From the NCBI GenBank assembly GCA_032716605.1, contig CM064573.1:9507709-9571708 (forward strand): 64,000 nucleotides of DNA, written 5' to 3'. Shown here piece after piece: positions 9,600-19,633 of this stretch (position 1 is the stretch's first letter; each line of letters opens with the position of its first letter). This stretch comes from Paralithodes platypus (taxonomy: Eukaryota; Arthropoda; Malacostraca; Decapoda; Lithodidae). A program made the position numbers and the translations under genes. The notes below the pieces were generated by a model. The model had not been told where the DNA came from. It saw only the letters and a program-made list of their open reading frames with translations, and searched no databases.

Positions 9600-9700
9600 G
9601 GAAGCCAAGGGTATAGGTAGCGAACAACATCTTTATTTTGGTACCAACGTTTCGACATATCAACTTATGTCATCATCAGGGTCTAAAAATGAAAGAGAAA
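9600..9700 (-). other. Hammerhead-ribozyme-like motif
   Basis: The minus strand from 9679 reads CTGATGA, then U, then stem GACATA-AGTTGA-TATGTC, then GAAACG. This has the order CUGAUGA / stem II / GAAA seen in hammerhead ribozymes, which are known from Penelope-like elements. A GGUACC follows as possible stem III and cleavage site. Two defects are visible: an extra U before stem II, and no convincing stem I. It may be a decayed ribozyme or a sequence with a chance resemblance. Confidence 0.4.
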
Positions 9701-9707
9701 GAACACA

Positions 9708-9778
9708 CTAAACTAACTACAAACTAACTAACTAACTAACTAACAAACTAACTCAACTAACTAACTAAAACTAACATA
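9708..9778. repeat. (CTAA)n microsatellite
   Basis: AACTAACTAACTAACAAACTAACTC-type tetranucleotide repeats with interruptions. Confidence 0.85.
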
Positions 9779-9809
9779 CAAATTATTCATTAAGAGTTAC
9801 ACATATTAA

Positions 9810-10014
9810 CCCTTTGAAGTTCTGATGCGTTTTAGCAGTTTATTTTGGCTATCATTAGACGATTTTATGCAGCTTATGAAGTATCTTTGGGTATTAAAAG
9901 GGTAAATACTATCTCTATCAACCCTTTGACTTCCATATACCGTTACTAATCTGAATAATATCGTCTAATAGTAGCCAGAAACAGAAGAGAAACGCGTATT
10001 GGAGCTTGAAAGGG
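9810..10014. mobile_element. Family A element, diverged variant
   Basis: TTAA stands on both sides (9806-9809 and 10015-10018). Ends are CCCTTTGAAGTTCTG and GGAGCTTGAAAGGG. The inner arms ATTAGACGATTTTATGCAGC and GAATAATATCGTCTAATAG pair. The sequence TTTATTTTGGCTATC marks a subfamily also seen at 16195-16360 and 52735-52885. Confidence 0.8.
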
Positions 10015-10072
10015 TTAATGTACAATCTTTAAAGGGGCTTAAAAGGGGCTTAACAGGGGCAGAATATACAAT

Positions 10073-10289
10073 GTACGATCGCGCTAATAAGTCATGTCTC
10101 AGCTGGCATTACGTTTGGCTTGCTCTGTGTTGTATTAATGTCTGTCAGATGTTGAAAAGGGTGGGTAAGTGTAGGAACATGTTTGTATATCTCACTCCAT
10201 ATGAAGAAATGAAGCTTAGATATTGTTGATACCAATTATTGATCAAAACATACTTGGTGCCGAGACATGACTTATTAGCGCGACTGTAC
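10073..10289. mobile_element. Short element with ~31-bp inverted ends
   Basis: The left end GTACGATCGCGCTAATAAGT continues CATGTCTCAGC. Its complement at 10259-10289 differs at three positions. The 217-bp unit has no coding potential. I do not recognise the family. Confidence 0.65.
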
Positions 10290-10375
10290 TCCCATTTAAT
10301 AATGTGTATGTTAGTTTTATATCGAGTGTTCTTTCTCTTTCTCTTTCTCTTTTCATGTTTTGGTAGGTGGGTGTT

Positions 10376-10783
10376 TTGGAGTGTGGCCGTTTGGGAGTGT
10401 GGCCGTTTGGGAGTGTGACCGTTTGGGAGTGTGGCCATTTGGGAGTGTGACCGTTTGGGAGTGTGACCGTTTGGGAGTGTGACCGTTTGGGAGTGTGGCC
10501 GTTTGGGAGTGTGATCATTTGGGAGTGTGGCCGTTTGGGAGTGTGACCGTTTGGGAGTGTGGTCGTTTGGGAGTGTGGCCGTTTGGGAGTGTGGCCGTTT
10601 GGGAGTGTGACCGTTTGGGAGTGTGGTCGTTTGGGAGTGTGGCCGTTTGGGAGTGTGACCGTTTAGGAGTGTGACCGTTTGGGAGTGTGGCCGTTTTGGA
10701 GTGTGACCGTTTGGGAGTGTGGTCGTTTGGGAGTGTGGACATTTGGGAGTGTGACCGTTTGGGAGTGTGACCGTTTGGGAGTA
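10376..10783. repeat. 15-bp minisatellite, ~27 copies
   Basis: The unit is GGAGTGTGGCCGTTT with G/A and G/T variants (GACC, GTCG, GGCC). A 15-bp period keeps every frame open. That explains the 217-codon minus-strand frame reading TLPNGHTPKR, which I do not consider a gene. Confidence 0.95.
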
Positions 10784-10885
10784 AATATAGAAGTACATTA
10801 GTAAACACTAATTAAATTGGCAAGGACGAAGTAAAGGAAAGTGAGAGTGTAAATAAAGTATTAATAGAGCAAACACAAAGATCAT

Positions 10886-11044
10886 GTGTGTGTATGTGTG
10901 TGTGCGTGCGCCAAGGAGAGAGAAAGAGTGCCTGTGTGTTTGCCAGGGAGAGAGGGAGAGAGAGTGTGTGTGTGTGTGTGTGGTGCATTAACTTTAACTC
11001 TCTCTCTCTCTCTCCCTTTATCTCTTGTGATTCCTTCTTCTTCT

Positions 11045-11126
<82 letters not shown>

Positions 11127-11276
11127 TGCAGATAGAGAGGTGTGAGTGTTTTAGAAGAGAGAGAGAGCAAGAGCAAGAGCAAGAGCAAGAGAGAGAGAGA
11201 GCGAGAGCAAGAGAGAAAGAGGAACATGAGCGGCAGTAAAGCTATGTTTAGCAGCCCCCTCCCCCTTATCCCACCA

Positions 11277-11307
<31 letters not shown>

Positions 11308-11322
11308 GCACACACACAGAAC
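10886..11322. repeat. Compound microsatellite cluster
   Basis: (GT)n, (GA)n, a 68-bp (CT)n from 11042, (CA)n, GAGCAA steps and a second (CA)n follow in order. There is no coding evidence. Confidence 0.9.
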
Positions 11323-11447
11323 ACTCAACATAGCCCAACTGCATTCATCAACAACAACAACACAGATAAGAGAAAGATAGTCACGTAAATGCAGATAATG
11401 TCATTTTAGCATAACCCCTTCAGTATATATGATATGATTAGTATTAA

Positions 11448-11652
11448 CCCCTTCTGTATCGGTGACGTTTCTTGGTTATATTCTAGCTAAATTTAGTCGT
11501 TTGTGTGCAGTTTAAGAAGGATCTGTGGTAATAAAAAGGGTTAAGTGAGATAGTTGAATGCCTGTGTGTTGTTGGAGGCTCTTTTAAAACTGAATAAAAT
11601 CGTTTAATGGTAGCTAGAAAAAGTTAAAAGGACGGTACCGGTAATGAAGGGG
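11448..11652. mobile_element. Family A foldback element
   Basis: This complete 205-bp copy lies between TTAA 11444-11447 and 11653-11656. Ends are CCCCTTCTGTATCGGTGACG and GACGGTACCGGTAATGAAGG. CAGTTTAAGAAGGATCTGTG lies in the left arm, and the right arm has AACTGAATAAAATCGTTTAA. Confidence 0.85.
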
Positions 11653-11656
11653 TTAA

Positions 11657-11996
11657 GCTTGATTGAGGTCTAGGGATGAAACTAATAAAATGTAATTAAA
11701 AGATACATAAAAATGAACCAATATATACGCCCGTCTCCCCTTGAGGTGTAATTGGACATAGGATAAGAGTAAGAATAAAATACAATGATGTTCGAGTGAA
11801 ATAGACACAACAACAAAGCTTCAAACAGTCTGCTGCACCAAATCACCACCCATAACGAGGGGGCGACGCGCTCCTCGGTGCCACTTGAACACATCACAAG
11901 GTAGCCTATCACAAGGTAAGATAAAAGAAAAGATGATGTGAATGGAAAGATACAGTAAAAACAAATATCAGAAATGACATTAAAATTAAGGTGGCA
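11657..11996. other. Unassigned sequence
   Basis: No repeat family, coding motif or structural signal is recognised here. Confidence 0.3.
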
Positions 11997-12000
11997 TTAA

Positions 12001-12255
12001 GGGGAGATTTCCACTTGAGGGACTTTTTTCTTGACCCCTTTCTCCCTCATGTCTAGCCCATTGCTTTTGAGATTTTAAGACGTTTGCCCCATTAATTTGG
12101 TGATTTTAAGAATTTCCGCCCCATTCTGTAAATTTTAAGACCTTTCGTGCCATTTAGGTATCGATTTTATCCTGGCGAGCGATAGCGAGCCTGTAATTTA
12201 AGAGTAACCGGCCTTCGGCCGGGAAATTTTTCTACCGAAAAATTTACAAATTTAT
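12001..12255 (-). mobile_element. Family B element, inverted, left part of a palindromic composite
   Basis: It starts after TTAA 11997-12000 with GGGGAGATTTCCACTTGAGG. It continues through GGCGAGCGATAGCGAGCC and CCGGCCTTCGGCCGG to TTTTTCTACCGAAAAATTTA. Where the family end should follow, the 86-bp palindrome begins. Confidence 0.8.
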
Positions 12256-12434
12256 CACAACCGTATATTTTTTGTAATTTAAGTGGAGGTTTTTAGTTTG
12301 TTTCCTACTCCTCCAGCCATCTTAAAATTTCACCCCCTTGACCCCCTGTCAAGGGGGTGAAATTTTAAGATGGCTGGAGGAGTAGGAAACAAACTAAAAA
12401 CCTCCACTTAAATTACAAAAAATATACGGTTGTG
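12256..12434. repeat. Perfect 86-bp inverted repeat, 7-nt loop
   Basis: Arms 12256-12341 and 12349-12434 are exact complements with loop CCCCCTG. Each arm contains a family B end (TTAAGTGGAGGTTTTTAGTT, CTCCAGCCATCTTAAAATTT). No mismatch in 86 bp implies a very recent event or a cloning/assembly fold-back. Confidence 0.95.
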
Positions 12435-12525
12435 TTAAAAATAAAACTAGGAAAGGAACAAAGTATGCACGAATATCCCCTAAGCTAACCAGGCGAGCAA
12501 TTGATGTTGTTAGATGATCTGCCTT

Positions 12526-12735
12526 ACCCCTTTGAGTACCAGCGACGTGTGTTATCTTATATTCTAGCCCTATTTAGACGATAGGATGCAGCTTAGGAGA
12601 GATCTGCGGTAGTTAAAAGGGTTGGTTGAGATAGTTTGAAGGCTTTATTATTGCTTGAGGTCCTCCCTAAGCTGAACAAAATTGTCTAATAGTTGCCATA
12701 ATATAATGCAAATGACTTCACCGGTACTGTATGGG
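12526..12735. mobile_element. Family A foldback element
   Basis: Ends are CCCCTTTGAGTACCAGCGAC and TCACCGGTACTGTATGGG, followed by TTAA 12736-12739. The left TTAA has decayed to TTAC. It directly abuts the B fragment that follows. Confidence 0.8.
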
Positions 12736-12739
12736 TTAA

Positions 12740-12928
12740 GGAGGGATGGGCGTGTAATATATTTTCCCTATTAGTTTTCATATTTCAAGACGTTCGGTCC
12801 ATTGGTTTGGCGATTCTAAGACTTTTCGCCCCATTTCTTTGTCAATATTTAGACCTTCCGTGCCATTTAGCTGTTGATTTTTTTTCTGGCGAGCGATAGC
12901 AAGCCTGCAATGTAGGAGGAATCGGCCT
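12740..12928 (-). mobile_element. Family B element, inverted, truncated
   Basis: It keeps GGAGGGATGGGCGTG, GTGCCATTTAGCTG and GGCGAGCGATAGCAAGCC. It stops at GGAATCGGCC, where an oppositely oriented B copy starts. Confidence 0.7.
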
Positions 12929-13682
12929 TATGTATATTTGTATTATTATTTTAGTTTCCTCCCTAGACCTCCATCAAGCTTAATACGCCCAAGACCCTCA
13001 CAAAATTATTTTGTAATTTCTTTCGATAGCAAATGTCCCGGCCGAAGCCCGATTCCTTTCAAATTACAGGCTCACTATCGTTCGCCAGGAAAAAATTGAC
13101 ACCTAAATGACACGAAAAAAACATACAAATATTGACAAAGAAATGGGGCGAAAGGTCTTAACCCTTTCGCTGCGGGTGACGTTCTGGAACGTCCTGGCAA
13201 TTTGCAGCAATTTCCAGGCTTTAAAAGCCTGTAAAAAAACGTAAAAATCGAGTGTCAGTGGACGGGAGCATGAGGGGCCCACCTCCGACCCTCAGAGCAG
13301 AAGCAGCTCACTGAAGTAGACTGTGTCTCGCGCGGGTCTCTCACTGCCTCTCACAACAGTGTTGCCAAGCGAGCGAGTGCTAACAAATAGCGGGTTTCCC
13401 GCGTTTCTATGGCACCGCTGCGGGTGAACCAGGCCACCTACGAGGCCCGTTCTGGTCTCATTTTGAAGCTATTTTCGCCTAGTTTTCGGCAGAATACAGT
13501 TAATTTAATGCAGATGCTTGATTTATCATTCAGCAGTGCCTGAATGTGTACTAAATAGCCCAAAAGACCCGCAGATAAAGGGTTAAAATAGCCAAACTAA
13601 TGGGCCGAACGTCTTAATATCTGAAAAGTAATGTGGCTAAACATGAGGAAGAAGGGGGACCAGAAAAACGACCCCTCTCCTC
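12929..13682 (+). mobile_element. Family B element carrying a nested H element
   Basis: The B sequence runs from TTTCCTCCCTAGACCTCCAT to AGGTCTTAA at 13161. It resumes at 13583 with TTAAAATAGCCAAACTAATG and ends CCCTCTCCTC plus TTAA. Other B copies read GGTCTTAAAATCGCC without interruption, so the TTAA was duplicated by the H insertion. Confidence 0.85.
13162..13582. mobile_element. Family H, piggyBac-like MITE, 421 bp
   Basis: It is flanked by TTAA 13158-13161 and 13583-13586. The termini are CCCTTTCGCTGCGGG and the partly matching CCGCAGATAAAGGG. TTAA duplication with CCCTTT ends is the signature of piggyBac-type insertion. A second copy at 38999-39419 is also 421 bp. There is no open frame, so it would need a transposase from elsewhere. 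Confidence 0.8.
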
Positions 13683-13746
13683 TTAATTCTTAACGTTCTA
13701 CCAATGAGTGCACTGTCTCAAAACACTCCCGCCTCACAAAGGGTTA

Positions 13747-14105
13747 AGGGGTAGTGCTTTTTTTTATTTATTTTTTATTAGCTTTTTTTTGGACTATGTA
13801 TTTATATATTGATTTTGTTTTTAGTTTCCTCGCTAGACTTAATAATACACCCCCTAGACCCCCTTTCAAGATAAATGTGTACATTTTTCGATAGAAAAAT
13901 TTCCCGGCCGAAGGCCGTTTCCTTATTTTATTACAGGCTCGCTATCGTTTGCCAGGACACACATAATACTTAAATGGCACGAAAGGGCTTATTGACAAAG
14001 AAATGGGGCGAAAGGTCTCAAAATCGCCAAACAAATGGAACGAACGTCTTATTAATCTCAAAAACTAATATGCTAAACATGAGGGAGAAGGGGGTCCAGA
14101 AAAAG
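13747..14105 (+). mobile_element. Family B element, long form
   Basis: After TTAA 13743-13746 it starts GGGGTAGTGC. It continues through TTTTTCGATAGAAAAATTTC, CCGGCCGAAGGCCG and CAGGCTCGCTATCGTTTGCC to GAGGGAGAAGGGGGTCCAG, then loses its right terminus. Confidence 0.8.
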
Positions 14106-14177
14106 AGACTACTTCGAATCCAATACAGGAGTGCCTCATACGCTGTAAAATATCAAGGGTGTGAAAAAGGCATATAA

Positions 14178-14340
14178 GTAACACCCCGTTCTTAACATTA
14201 ATCATCCATTACAGACCCCAATTCACTACAATAAACTAATGAAAGCATATGGTCCTCCCTGGATTCGAACTCGGGACACCACACCCAGAACGTAAGCATC
14301 TAAACCATTAGACCACCAACACAAGTTATATAATAATTGG
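14178..14340 (-). mobile_element. tRNA-derived SINE
   Basis: On the minus strand, GGTGGTCTAATGGTTTAGAT (A box) and CCCGAGTTCGAATCCAGG (B box) form the head. The body after it, ATATGCTTTCATTAGTTTAT, recurs at 51380-51490 (minus) and 49642-49720 (plus). That defines a dispersed SINE family. The tail ends near the TAACACCCCGTTCTTAACAT block. Confidence 0.7.
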
Positions 14341-14429
14341 ATATGTTGATAGTGATTTACCTTGTTATTCATGTACTGTACCCTATTCCAAGTAAGAAGG
14401 CCAACACCATTGAACACTAACTTCTATAA

Positions 14430-14590
14430 CTTACAAAATACTAGAGTAATCGAGCTAATATGTCTACCATTTGGGAGGGGTCAGCCAGGGAATAGGTGTG
14501 GAAGTTTACAACCCATTTGCTCTAGCCCTTTTTGAGCTACAGAGGTTTAGGGTTCACGATATCTGGAATACATATTTGGACCAGGGGCAA
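14430..14590 (+). mobile_element. Family D copy
   Basis: It shares TAATCGAGCTAATATGTCTA, CCATTTGGGAG, CAGCCAGGGAATAGGTGTG and CTCTAGCCC with the copies at 61212 and, inverted, at 6810 and 21275. The function is unknown and the termini are not defined. Confidence 0.6.
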
Positions 14591-14779
14591 TTACCATCCT
14601 TATACCTTTTTATACATTTAAGCATTAACAAATTTATCTTGAAGGGGGGACTATTTTTTTTTTTTTTTTTACAGCTTAATAAAGGTCTGGGGAGGAAACT
14701 AAAAAAATAATATAGATAAAACAATAAACAAATAAATACGCCCACAAAATCCCGACAAAACAAACGTAATGAAGCCATA

Positions 14780-15515
14780 CAACACTTATCTTTTGATTAA
14801 ACTACGATTTCCAATTGGGGCAGAGAAAACCTTGTTACCTTCAGTGCTTCCAAAACCCAATTTCTCCATCTATCTACCCGTCGTGAACTCCCAGAGGACT
14901 ATCCCCTATACTTCAACAATAAAAAAATCAACCCTTCATCTTCTCTCAGTATTCTCGGTGTCTCCATTTCTTCTGATCTCTCTTGGAAGGATCATATTTC
15001 CACTCTTGCTAAGGCAGCCTCCCAGAAGCTGGGTGTGCTCAACCGCCTCAAGGGGATCCTTATTCCTGCACAGCTTCTTGCTCTGTGCAGGGGCACAGTG
15101 CGTCCATGTATTTTGAGTATTGTTCACATTTGTGGGGAGGATCCTCTCACACAGCACTACTAGACAAAGTAGAAAATAATAAGTTTTCCTCAGAGCTCTC
15201 AGTGTATACCACCTCCTCTACGTAGGGTGCATAACACCCGTCTTGAAACACAATCCCACCCCTACTCTGTGCAATTCTCCAATTCACGAGTGAAACGATG
15301 CTCCCAATCTTTCTTCTATTCAACAGCTGGGCTCTGGAACTCTCTCCCAGAATCCATCTTTCCCTCGTCCTATGACTTAAACTGTTTCAAACTCCGTGTG
15401 TCCAGACATTTTGGCTTGAACATTCCTTGATTTTGGCCCTGTCACTCTTTCAACTCTGGGGGAGGCACTCGTCACAGGCAGTTCTGCCTGTTGTCTCCCT
15501 CATCCGCATAGAAAA
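14780..15515 (+). pseudogene. LINE 3' fragment (Jockey-like), family J
   Basis: In shifting frames the plus strand encodes the C-terminal part of a LINE ORF2. One frame reads LGVSISSDLSWKDHISTLAK, the segment after the reverse transcriptase thumb. Further on are RGTVRPC and AGLWNSLPESIFPSSYDLNC, the family's terminal FKLRVSRHF motif, a stop, and a 3' UTR with GGGGGAGGCACTCGTCACAG ending in A-rich sequence. Several frameshifts break it and no catalytic domain is present. The family recurs at 39555-39912, 49226-49556 and 61445-62005, always as 3' ends, as expected of 5'-truncated LINE insertions. Confidence 0.75.
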
Positions 15516-15734
15516 AAAAATGGGAATATTATTATGGATACTTTAATTATCGTTTTCGTACCCGATATTTTCACAGGGTAGTGTACTGATAGGGTTAACT
15601 AAAGACATAATATACGTATGACACAATTCAGCAAAACACGAGAACGTCAGTCAGTGAAAAATGTGGGTATGATATTGGGGTTAGTATGACAAATGTGACG
15701 TGTATATGTAACTTGGAAACTATACTGTATATCT

Positions 15735-15960
15735 AACCCCCTCCCCCTTTCCTTCGTGCTTAGCCCCAATGGTTTTTAGATTTTAAGACGTTCGGCCCAT
15801 TATTTTGACGATTTTAAGACCTTTCACCTCATTTATTTGTCAAGGTACCAACCAGCCTTCGGCCAGAACATTTTTCTGCCGAAAAATGTACAATTTTATC
15901 CGCAAGGGGGTCTAGGGTTATTTTTTAAGATTGATGGAGGTCTAAAGGGGAAAGTAAAAC
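15735..15960 (-). mobile_element. Family B element, inverted, internally deleted
   Basis: It retains CTTAGCCCCAATGG, AGACGTTCGGCCC and GCCGAAAAATGTAC. The GGCGAGCGATAG core is deleted between CATTTATTTGTCAAGG and CAACCAGCCTTCGGCC. Confidence 0.7.
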
Positions 15961-15969
15961 AAAACAAAA

Positions 15970-16016
15970 TTATATATATATATATAAATATATATACAAT
16001 ATATATACAGTATATA

Positions 16017-16069
<53 letters not shown>

Positions 16070-16091
16070 GTATATATACAGTATATATATA

Positions 16092-16125
<34 letters not shown>
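15970..16125. repeat. (TA)n microsatellite with small palindromes
   Basis: (TA)n with TATACAGTATATACTGTGTA steps repeated in both orientations. Confidence 0.9.
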
Positions 16126-16194
16126 CGTATTATATTTTTATATAGTTATTTTTATTTTATTTGTTTATTTTTATTTTATTTTTGTGGGGGGCTA

Positions 16195-16360
16195 TTATTA
16201 GAAGAATGTATTCAGATTAGGAGGGATATATGGGATTCGGAGGGTTAATTGGGATAGTCTTTACCCTTTTCATGAACATTAATCCTTCCTAAGCTATATA
16301 AAACCGTCTACTGATAGCCAGAATAAACTGTCAAAACGCGTCATGATCCTTTAGTATACG
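16195..16360. mobile_element. Family A remnant (variant with AAAACGCGTCATG end)
   Basis: Arms ATTCAGATTAGGAGGGATAT and ATCCTTCCTAAGCTATATAA are still paired. Termini are degraded. Confidence 0.6.
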
Positions 16361-17145
16361 ATAACGCATTTGTTCATAATTATGTGTTCGGCTACCATCA
16401 GACTTTATTCCCCATATACTGTAAAACTAATAATGCTCTGAAATGGGTCAATAAAGTCACCAACACCATCTCTGAAGTCTTCCTTCCTCCTGGGAAGCCC
16501 CTGCTAATGGATGGCCATGGCAGATACTCCTCCAGGCTACTTTGATAAGGGAGCCCACCTCGCTTTTTTTTTCGCTTTCTCTCCCTCTCTCTTTGGCTTG
16601 TATCCATTCGGCCCCATTCAGCCTACTGTTTTAAGACGTTTACCCCCATCCAGGTGACAATATTTTCCTGGCGAGCCAGCATATATATATTTTTGTTTTG
16701 ACAGCAAGATAAATTTGTACATTTTTAGATAGAAAAATTTCTCCGGCGAAGCCAGATTTCTCCATACAATGCTGGCTCGCTATCGCTCACCAGGAAGAAA
16801 TCGACACCTGGATGGGGATAAACGTTCTGACATACGGAGCCCTGTATGTTAATTTAAGAGTTAGAATTAGAGTTGAAGGAGTCAAACTACCCAAACGGCG
16901 AAGCAGACTAGCGAGCGAACTAGCGAGTGGGAAACCAGCTCGCCCGCATACCAGCAAACAAGCCTTCACACCTGCGTGCGTCATAGGGGACCCTGCAAAC
17001 TACTTCGATGACCCGACGCTATGACGTATGATCGACGCCAGGAGCTGTGATTGGACCAGGCACCTGTTATGCAACTCGAGGAGCTATGATAGGAGCGTGC
17101 ACCATCACTCGCCTCCTGATTCGTTCCTACACCATCATTGTTCAG

Positions 17146-17152
17146 TATATAA
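17146..17152 (+). promoter_or_regulatory. TATA box of the solo LTR
   Basis: TATATAA followed by GACCCGAG. It lies about 320 bp from the LTR start, at a suitable place for a U3/R boundary. Confidence 0.5.
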
Positions 17153-17326
17153 GACCCGAGTTGTGGGCATTCAAATCAGTCTCATTTGGAGTTGGGGAAG
17201 GTGAACTTGCAGCTGGAGGAAGACGGGGTGAAGTATTATAATGGGTTTGTGACAGTCAGATTATATAAATGTGTGTTAAGTGTGTTCGGTGTAAACACTT
17301 ACGTTATGTTGGTTAGTGAGATATGT

Positions 17327-17505
17327 GATTGGGAATTAACGTGAACGCTACTATTATGTGCTTAAATATTTGATTGGGAATTAACGTTAACGCTACTATT
17401 GTGTTTAACTATTTGATTGGGAATTAACGTTAACGCTACTATTATGTGCTTAATTATTTGATTGCGAATTAACGTTAACGCTATTATTATGTACTTAACT
17501 ATTTT
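17327..17505. repeat. 45-bp tandem repeat, 4 copies, inside the solo LTR
   Basis: Units start GATTGGGAATTAACGTTAAC and continue GCTACTATTATGTGCTTAA. Each contains the palindrome TTAACGTTAA, or a one-base variant in the first copy. Confidence 0.9.
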
Positions 17506-18491
17506 AGTTGACTAACTTGTGGACTAAAGCAACTCTTTAAGAAATTGGGTTATGATGAAAGTAATACTATTGTTTTATATTAATACTTACGAGTTATTTC
17601 ATTTTCTTGTAATTAAGCTTACATTGCTTAACGGTGCTTAGTACGGTGATGCTATTGTCTCATATTAGTAATATCGCCTTAGACTAACATGGCTGTGTTA
17701 ATATTACTTCTAGTGATTTCCTAAGCTGAAGAAAATTCTTTTAGCTTCAAAATATTATTTTTGCTTTTCATATTATTTGAGTGAGACCTGAATCGAATCT
17801 ATGAAGCGATCCTGTAACTTAATTTACTCATAATCAAACCTCAATGTTACGTGGTTAAGAAATACATTTAACTAATTATTAAATATATATCTAACTTTTT
17901 ATGTGACTTTGATATTAATCCTGATGATAATAATAATATAATACTATTAACGTAAGACAAGAACCAAGAATAATTACATTAAATATAAATAAAAGGACAT
18001 ATAAGAAAACTATCTATTCATTCCAAAAAGGGTAAGAGACAGAAATATTCTTACTTTAATATTTATCTTTCAAGACTTTTTATAGAATTAATAGTCCTTC
18101 TTTAGATATAACTTCTTCGGTTCATAACCATAGCCTACTAAGCTTCGGTTAAATAATAATTCTTTATAAATACTACATGACTTTAATTAGTTTCAGTATT
18201 TTTCATAATTAAAGAGTATCAGTCAATAAAGGATACTAAGTCCTAAGATCCAAAAGGAAAGGAAGCAACAACAGGAAATAATGTTATTAGATTTTACTTT
18301 TGTTTTGCCTTCAGCTGACTGATACCTTAATATATATCGCTGTGCTATCTAGATTCATCAAGTTAACCACTTGAGGATCAAGATACGTAACAACGTCTTA
18401 AAACAGTTGGCTGAATGGGGCCGAATGGATACAAGCCAGGGAAAGAAAACAAAATTAGAGATAGATAAAAAAGCCGGTGATCTCCCTTAAG

Positions 18492-18990
18492 ACATGCTTC
18501 CATTGCCCGTGCCACAATGCCCCTTCCACTATTTGGAGGGGTTTTTATTGTATTTGTTAACTTCTTCTCTCGAACCATAGGGGGTCATCCACTACCAACT
18601 GTTCCACTCACCTGACTTCCACGTATCTATCTTGGCATCTGTCCTCATCCATTCTTTGAACATGACCATACCACCTCAAAGTACTTATCTTTATCTACTC
18701 AACCATGCGCTCAACATTCAATGACCAAAGCTTCTCTTCCATTCCCTGAAAGGTTCATACACTTCCCTATTACTTGGTCCGAAGTAATATCCTTTCATCT
18801 TATCCTATCCGAAATTCCATTCCTTTGTATTCCTTTGTATCTAGCCTATTCACACCAGCTGCCATTCTGAAATAGCTCATCTCTCAGTCAATTGCTGCCC
18901 ATGTCTCACTTCCATATGAGAGTGTTGGGACCAGCTCACTGTTCCTCAGTCACTTTTTTTCTTCTAGACTGACCATTCTTCCTTTCAGGA
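18492..18990 (-). pseudogene. RTE-like LINE C-terminal remnant
   Basis: Read on the minus strand, fragments such as KLWSLNVERMVE and LRWYGHVQRMDEDR match the C-terminal part of decapod RTE-like LINE proteins. The better-preserved copy at 55148-57135 has SWYGHVERMGDER at the matching place. Stops and frameshifts are frequent. Confidence 0.6.
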
Positions 18991-19084
18991 TGAAATCAAT
19001 ATCTCCAATTACCTTTATCTCTGGCATATTTCGCTATAATAATATACCTATTTTTAGGACCCTCTCTATTTCACTCCATTTGTT

Positions 19085-19165
19085 TGGGGGTTTTAAGATG
19101 TTTAACCTCATTAATTTGGGAATATTCAGGAAACTTTTACCATATTCAGGTGTCGATTTTTTCAA
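19085..19165 (-). mobile_element. Family B scrap
   Basis: Short inverted B-like match (TTTTAAGATGTTTAACCTCA, CAGGTGTCGATTTTTTC). Termini are absent. Confidence 0.5.
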
Positions 19166-19202
19166 TAATGGCAAAAATAATCGAACTTTCAACAATAATT
19201 AA

Positions 19203-19579
19203 GGGGGGTCACCGTCTTTTTTTCAATCTTTCTCTCCTTTTCTCTCTTGCCCTGGCTTGTATCCATTCGGCCCCATTCAGCCAACTGTTTTAAGACGTTT
19301 ATCCCCATCCAGGGGTCGATTTCTTCCTGGCGAGCGAAAGCGAGCCAGCATTGTATGGAGAAATCCGGCTTTGCCGGAGACATTATTTTATCGAAAAATG
19401 TACAAATTTAGCTTGCTGTCAAAACAAAAACATATATAGGCTGGCTCGCTACCGCTCGCCAGGAAAATATTGACACCTGGATGAGGGTAAACATCTTAAA
19501 ACAGTAGGCTGAATGGGGCCGAATGGATACAAACCAAAGAGAGAAGGAGAGAAAGAGAAAAAAAGCGAGGTGGGCTCCC
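19203..19579 (-). mobile_element. Family C foldback element, inverted
   Basis: It lies between TTAA 19199-19202 and 19580-19583, 377 bp, the same length as the copy at 7672. Ends are GGGGGGTCACCGTC and GCGAGGTGGGCTCCC. Confidence 0.85.
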
Positions 19580-19633
19580 TTAACCCATGATCACAATACC
19601 CCCCCCCCCCCCCCAAGACGTCGGATGAGATAA

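Larger units (their letters stand above)
16828..18392 (+). mobile_element. Probable solo LTR
   Basis: The 1,565-bp insert begins TGACATACGG and ends TACGTAACA, giving TG...CA ends. ACGTC follows it, and ACGT(T)C precedes it, a 5-bp duplication with one extra T on the left. It has a TATA box (17146), a 45-bp tandem repeat and no long open frame. No second LTR or internal coding region is nearby, so recombination has probably removed the rest. The extra base leaves the exact left boundary uncertain by 1-2 nt. Confidence 0.65.
16550..18487 (+). mobile_element. Family C element split by a solo LTR
   Basis: The left part (16550-16825) runs from GGGAGCCCACCTCGC to TCGACACCTGGATGGGGATA. The right part (18393-18487) resumes with ACGTCTTAAAACAGTTGGCT and ends CGGTGATCTCCC plus TTAA (18488 on). 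Intact C copies read ATAAACGTCTTAAAAC across this point, which fixes the insertion site. Confidence 0.8.

Noticed and set aside
10145..10798. 217-codon minus-strand frame (TLPNGHTPKR repeats)
   Set aside because: A 15-bp tandem repeat keeps all frames open. There is no start context and no domain.
16812..17241. Small frames near 16.8-17.2 kb as host genes
   Set aside because: They lie within the probable solo LTR around its TATA box and have no recognisable domain.
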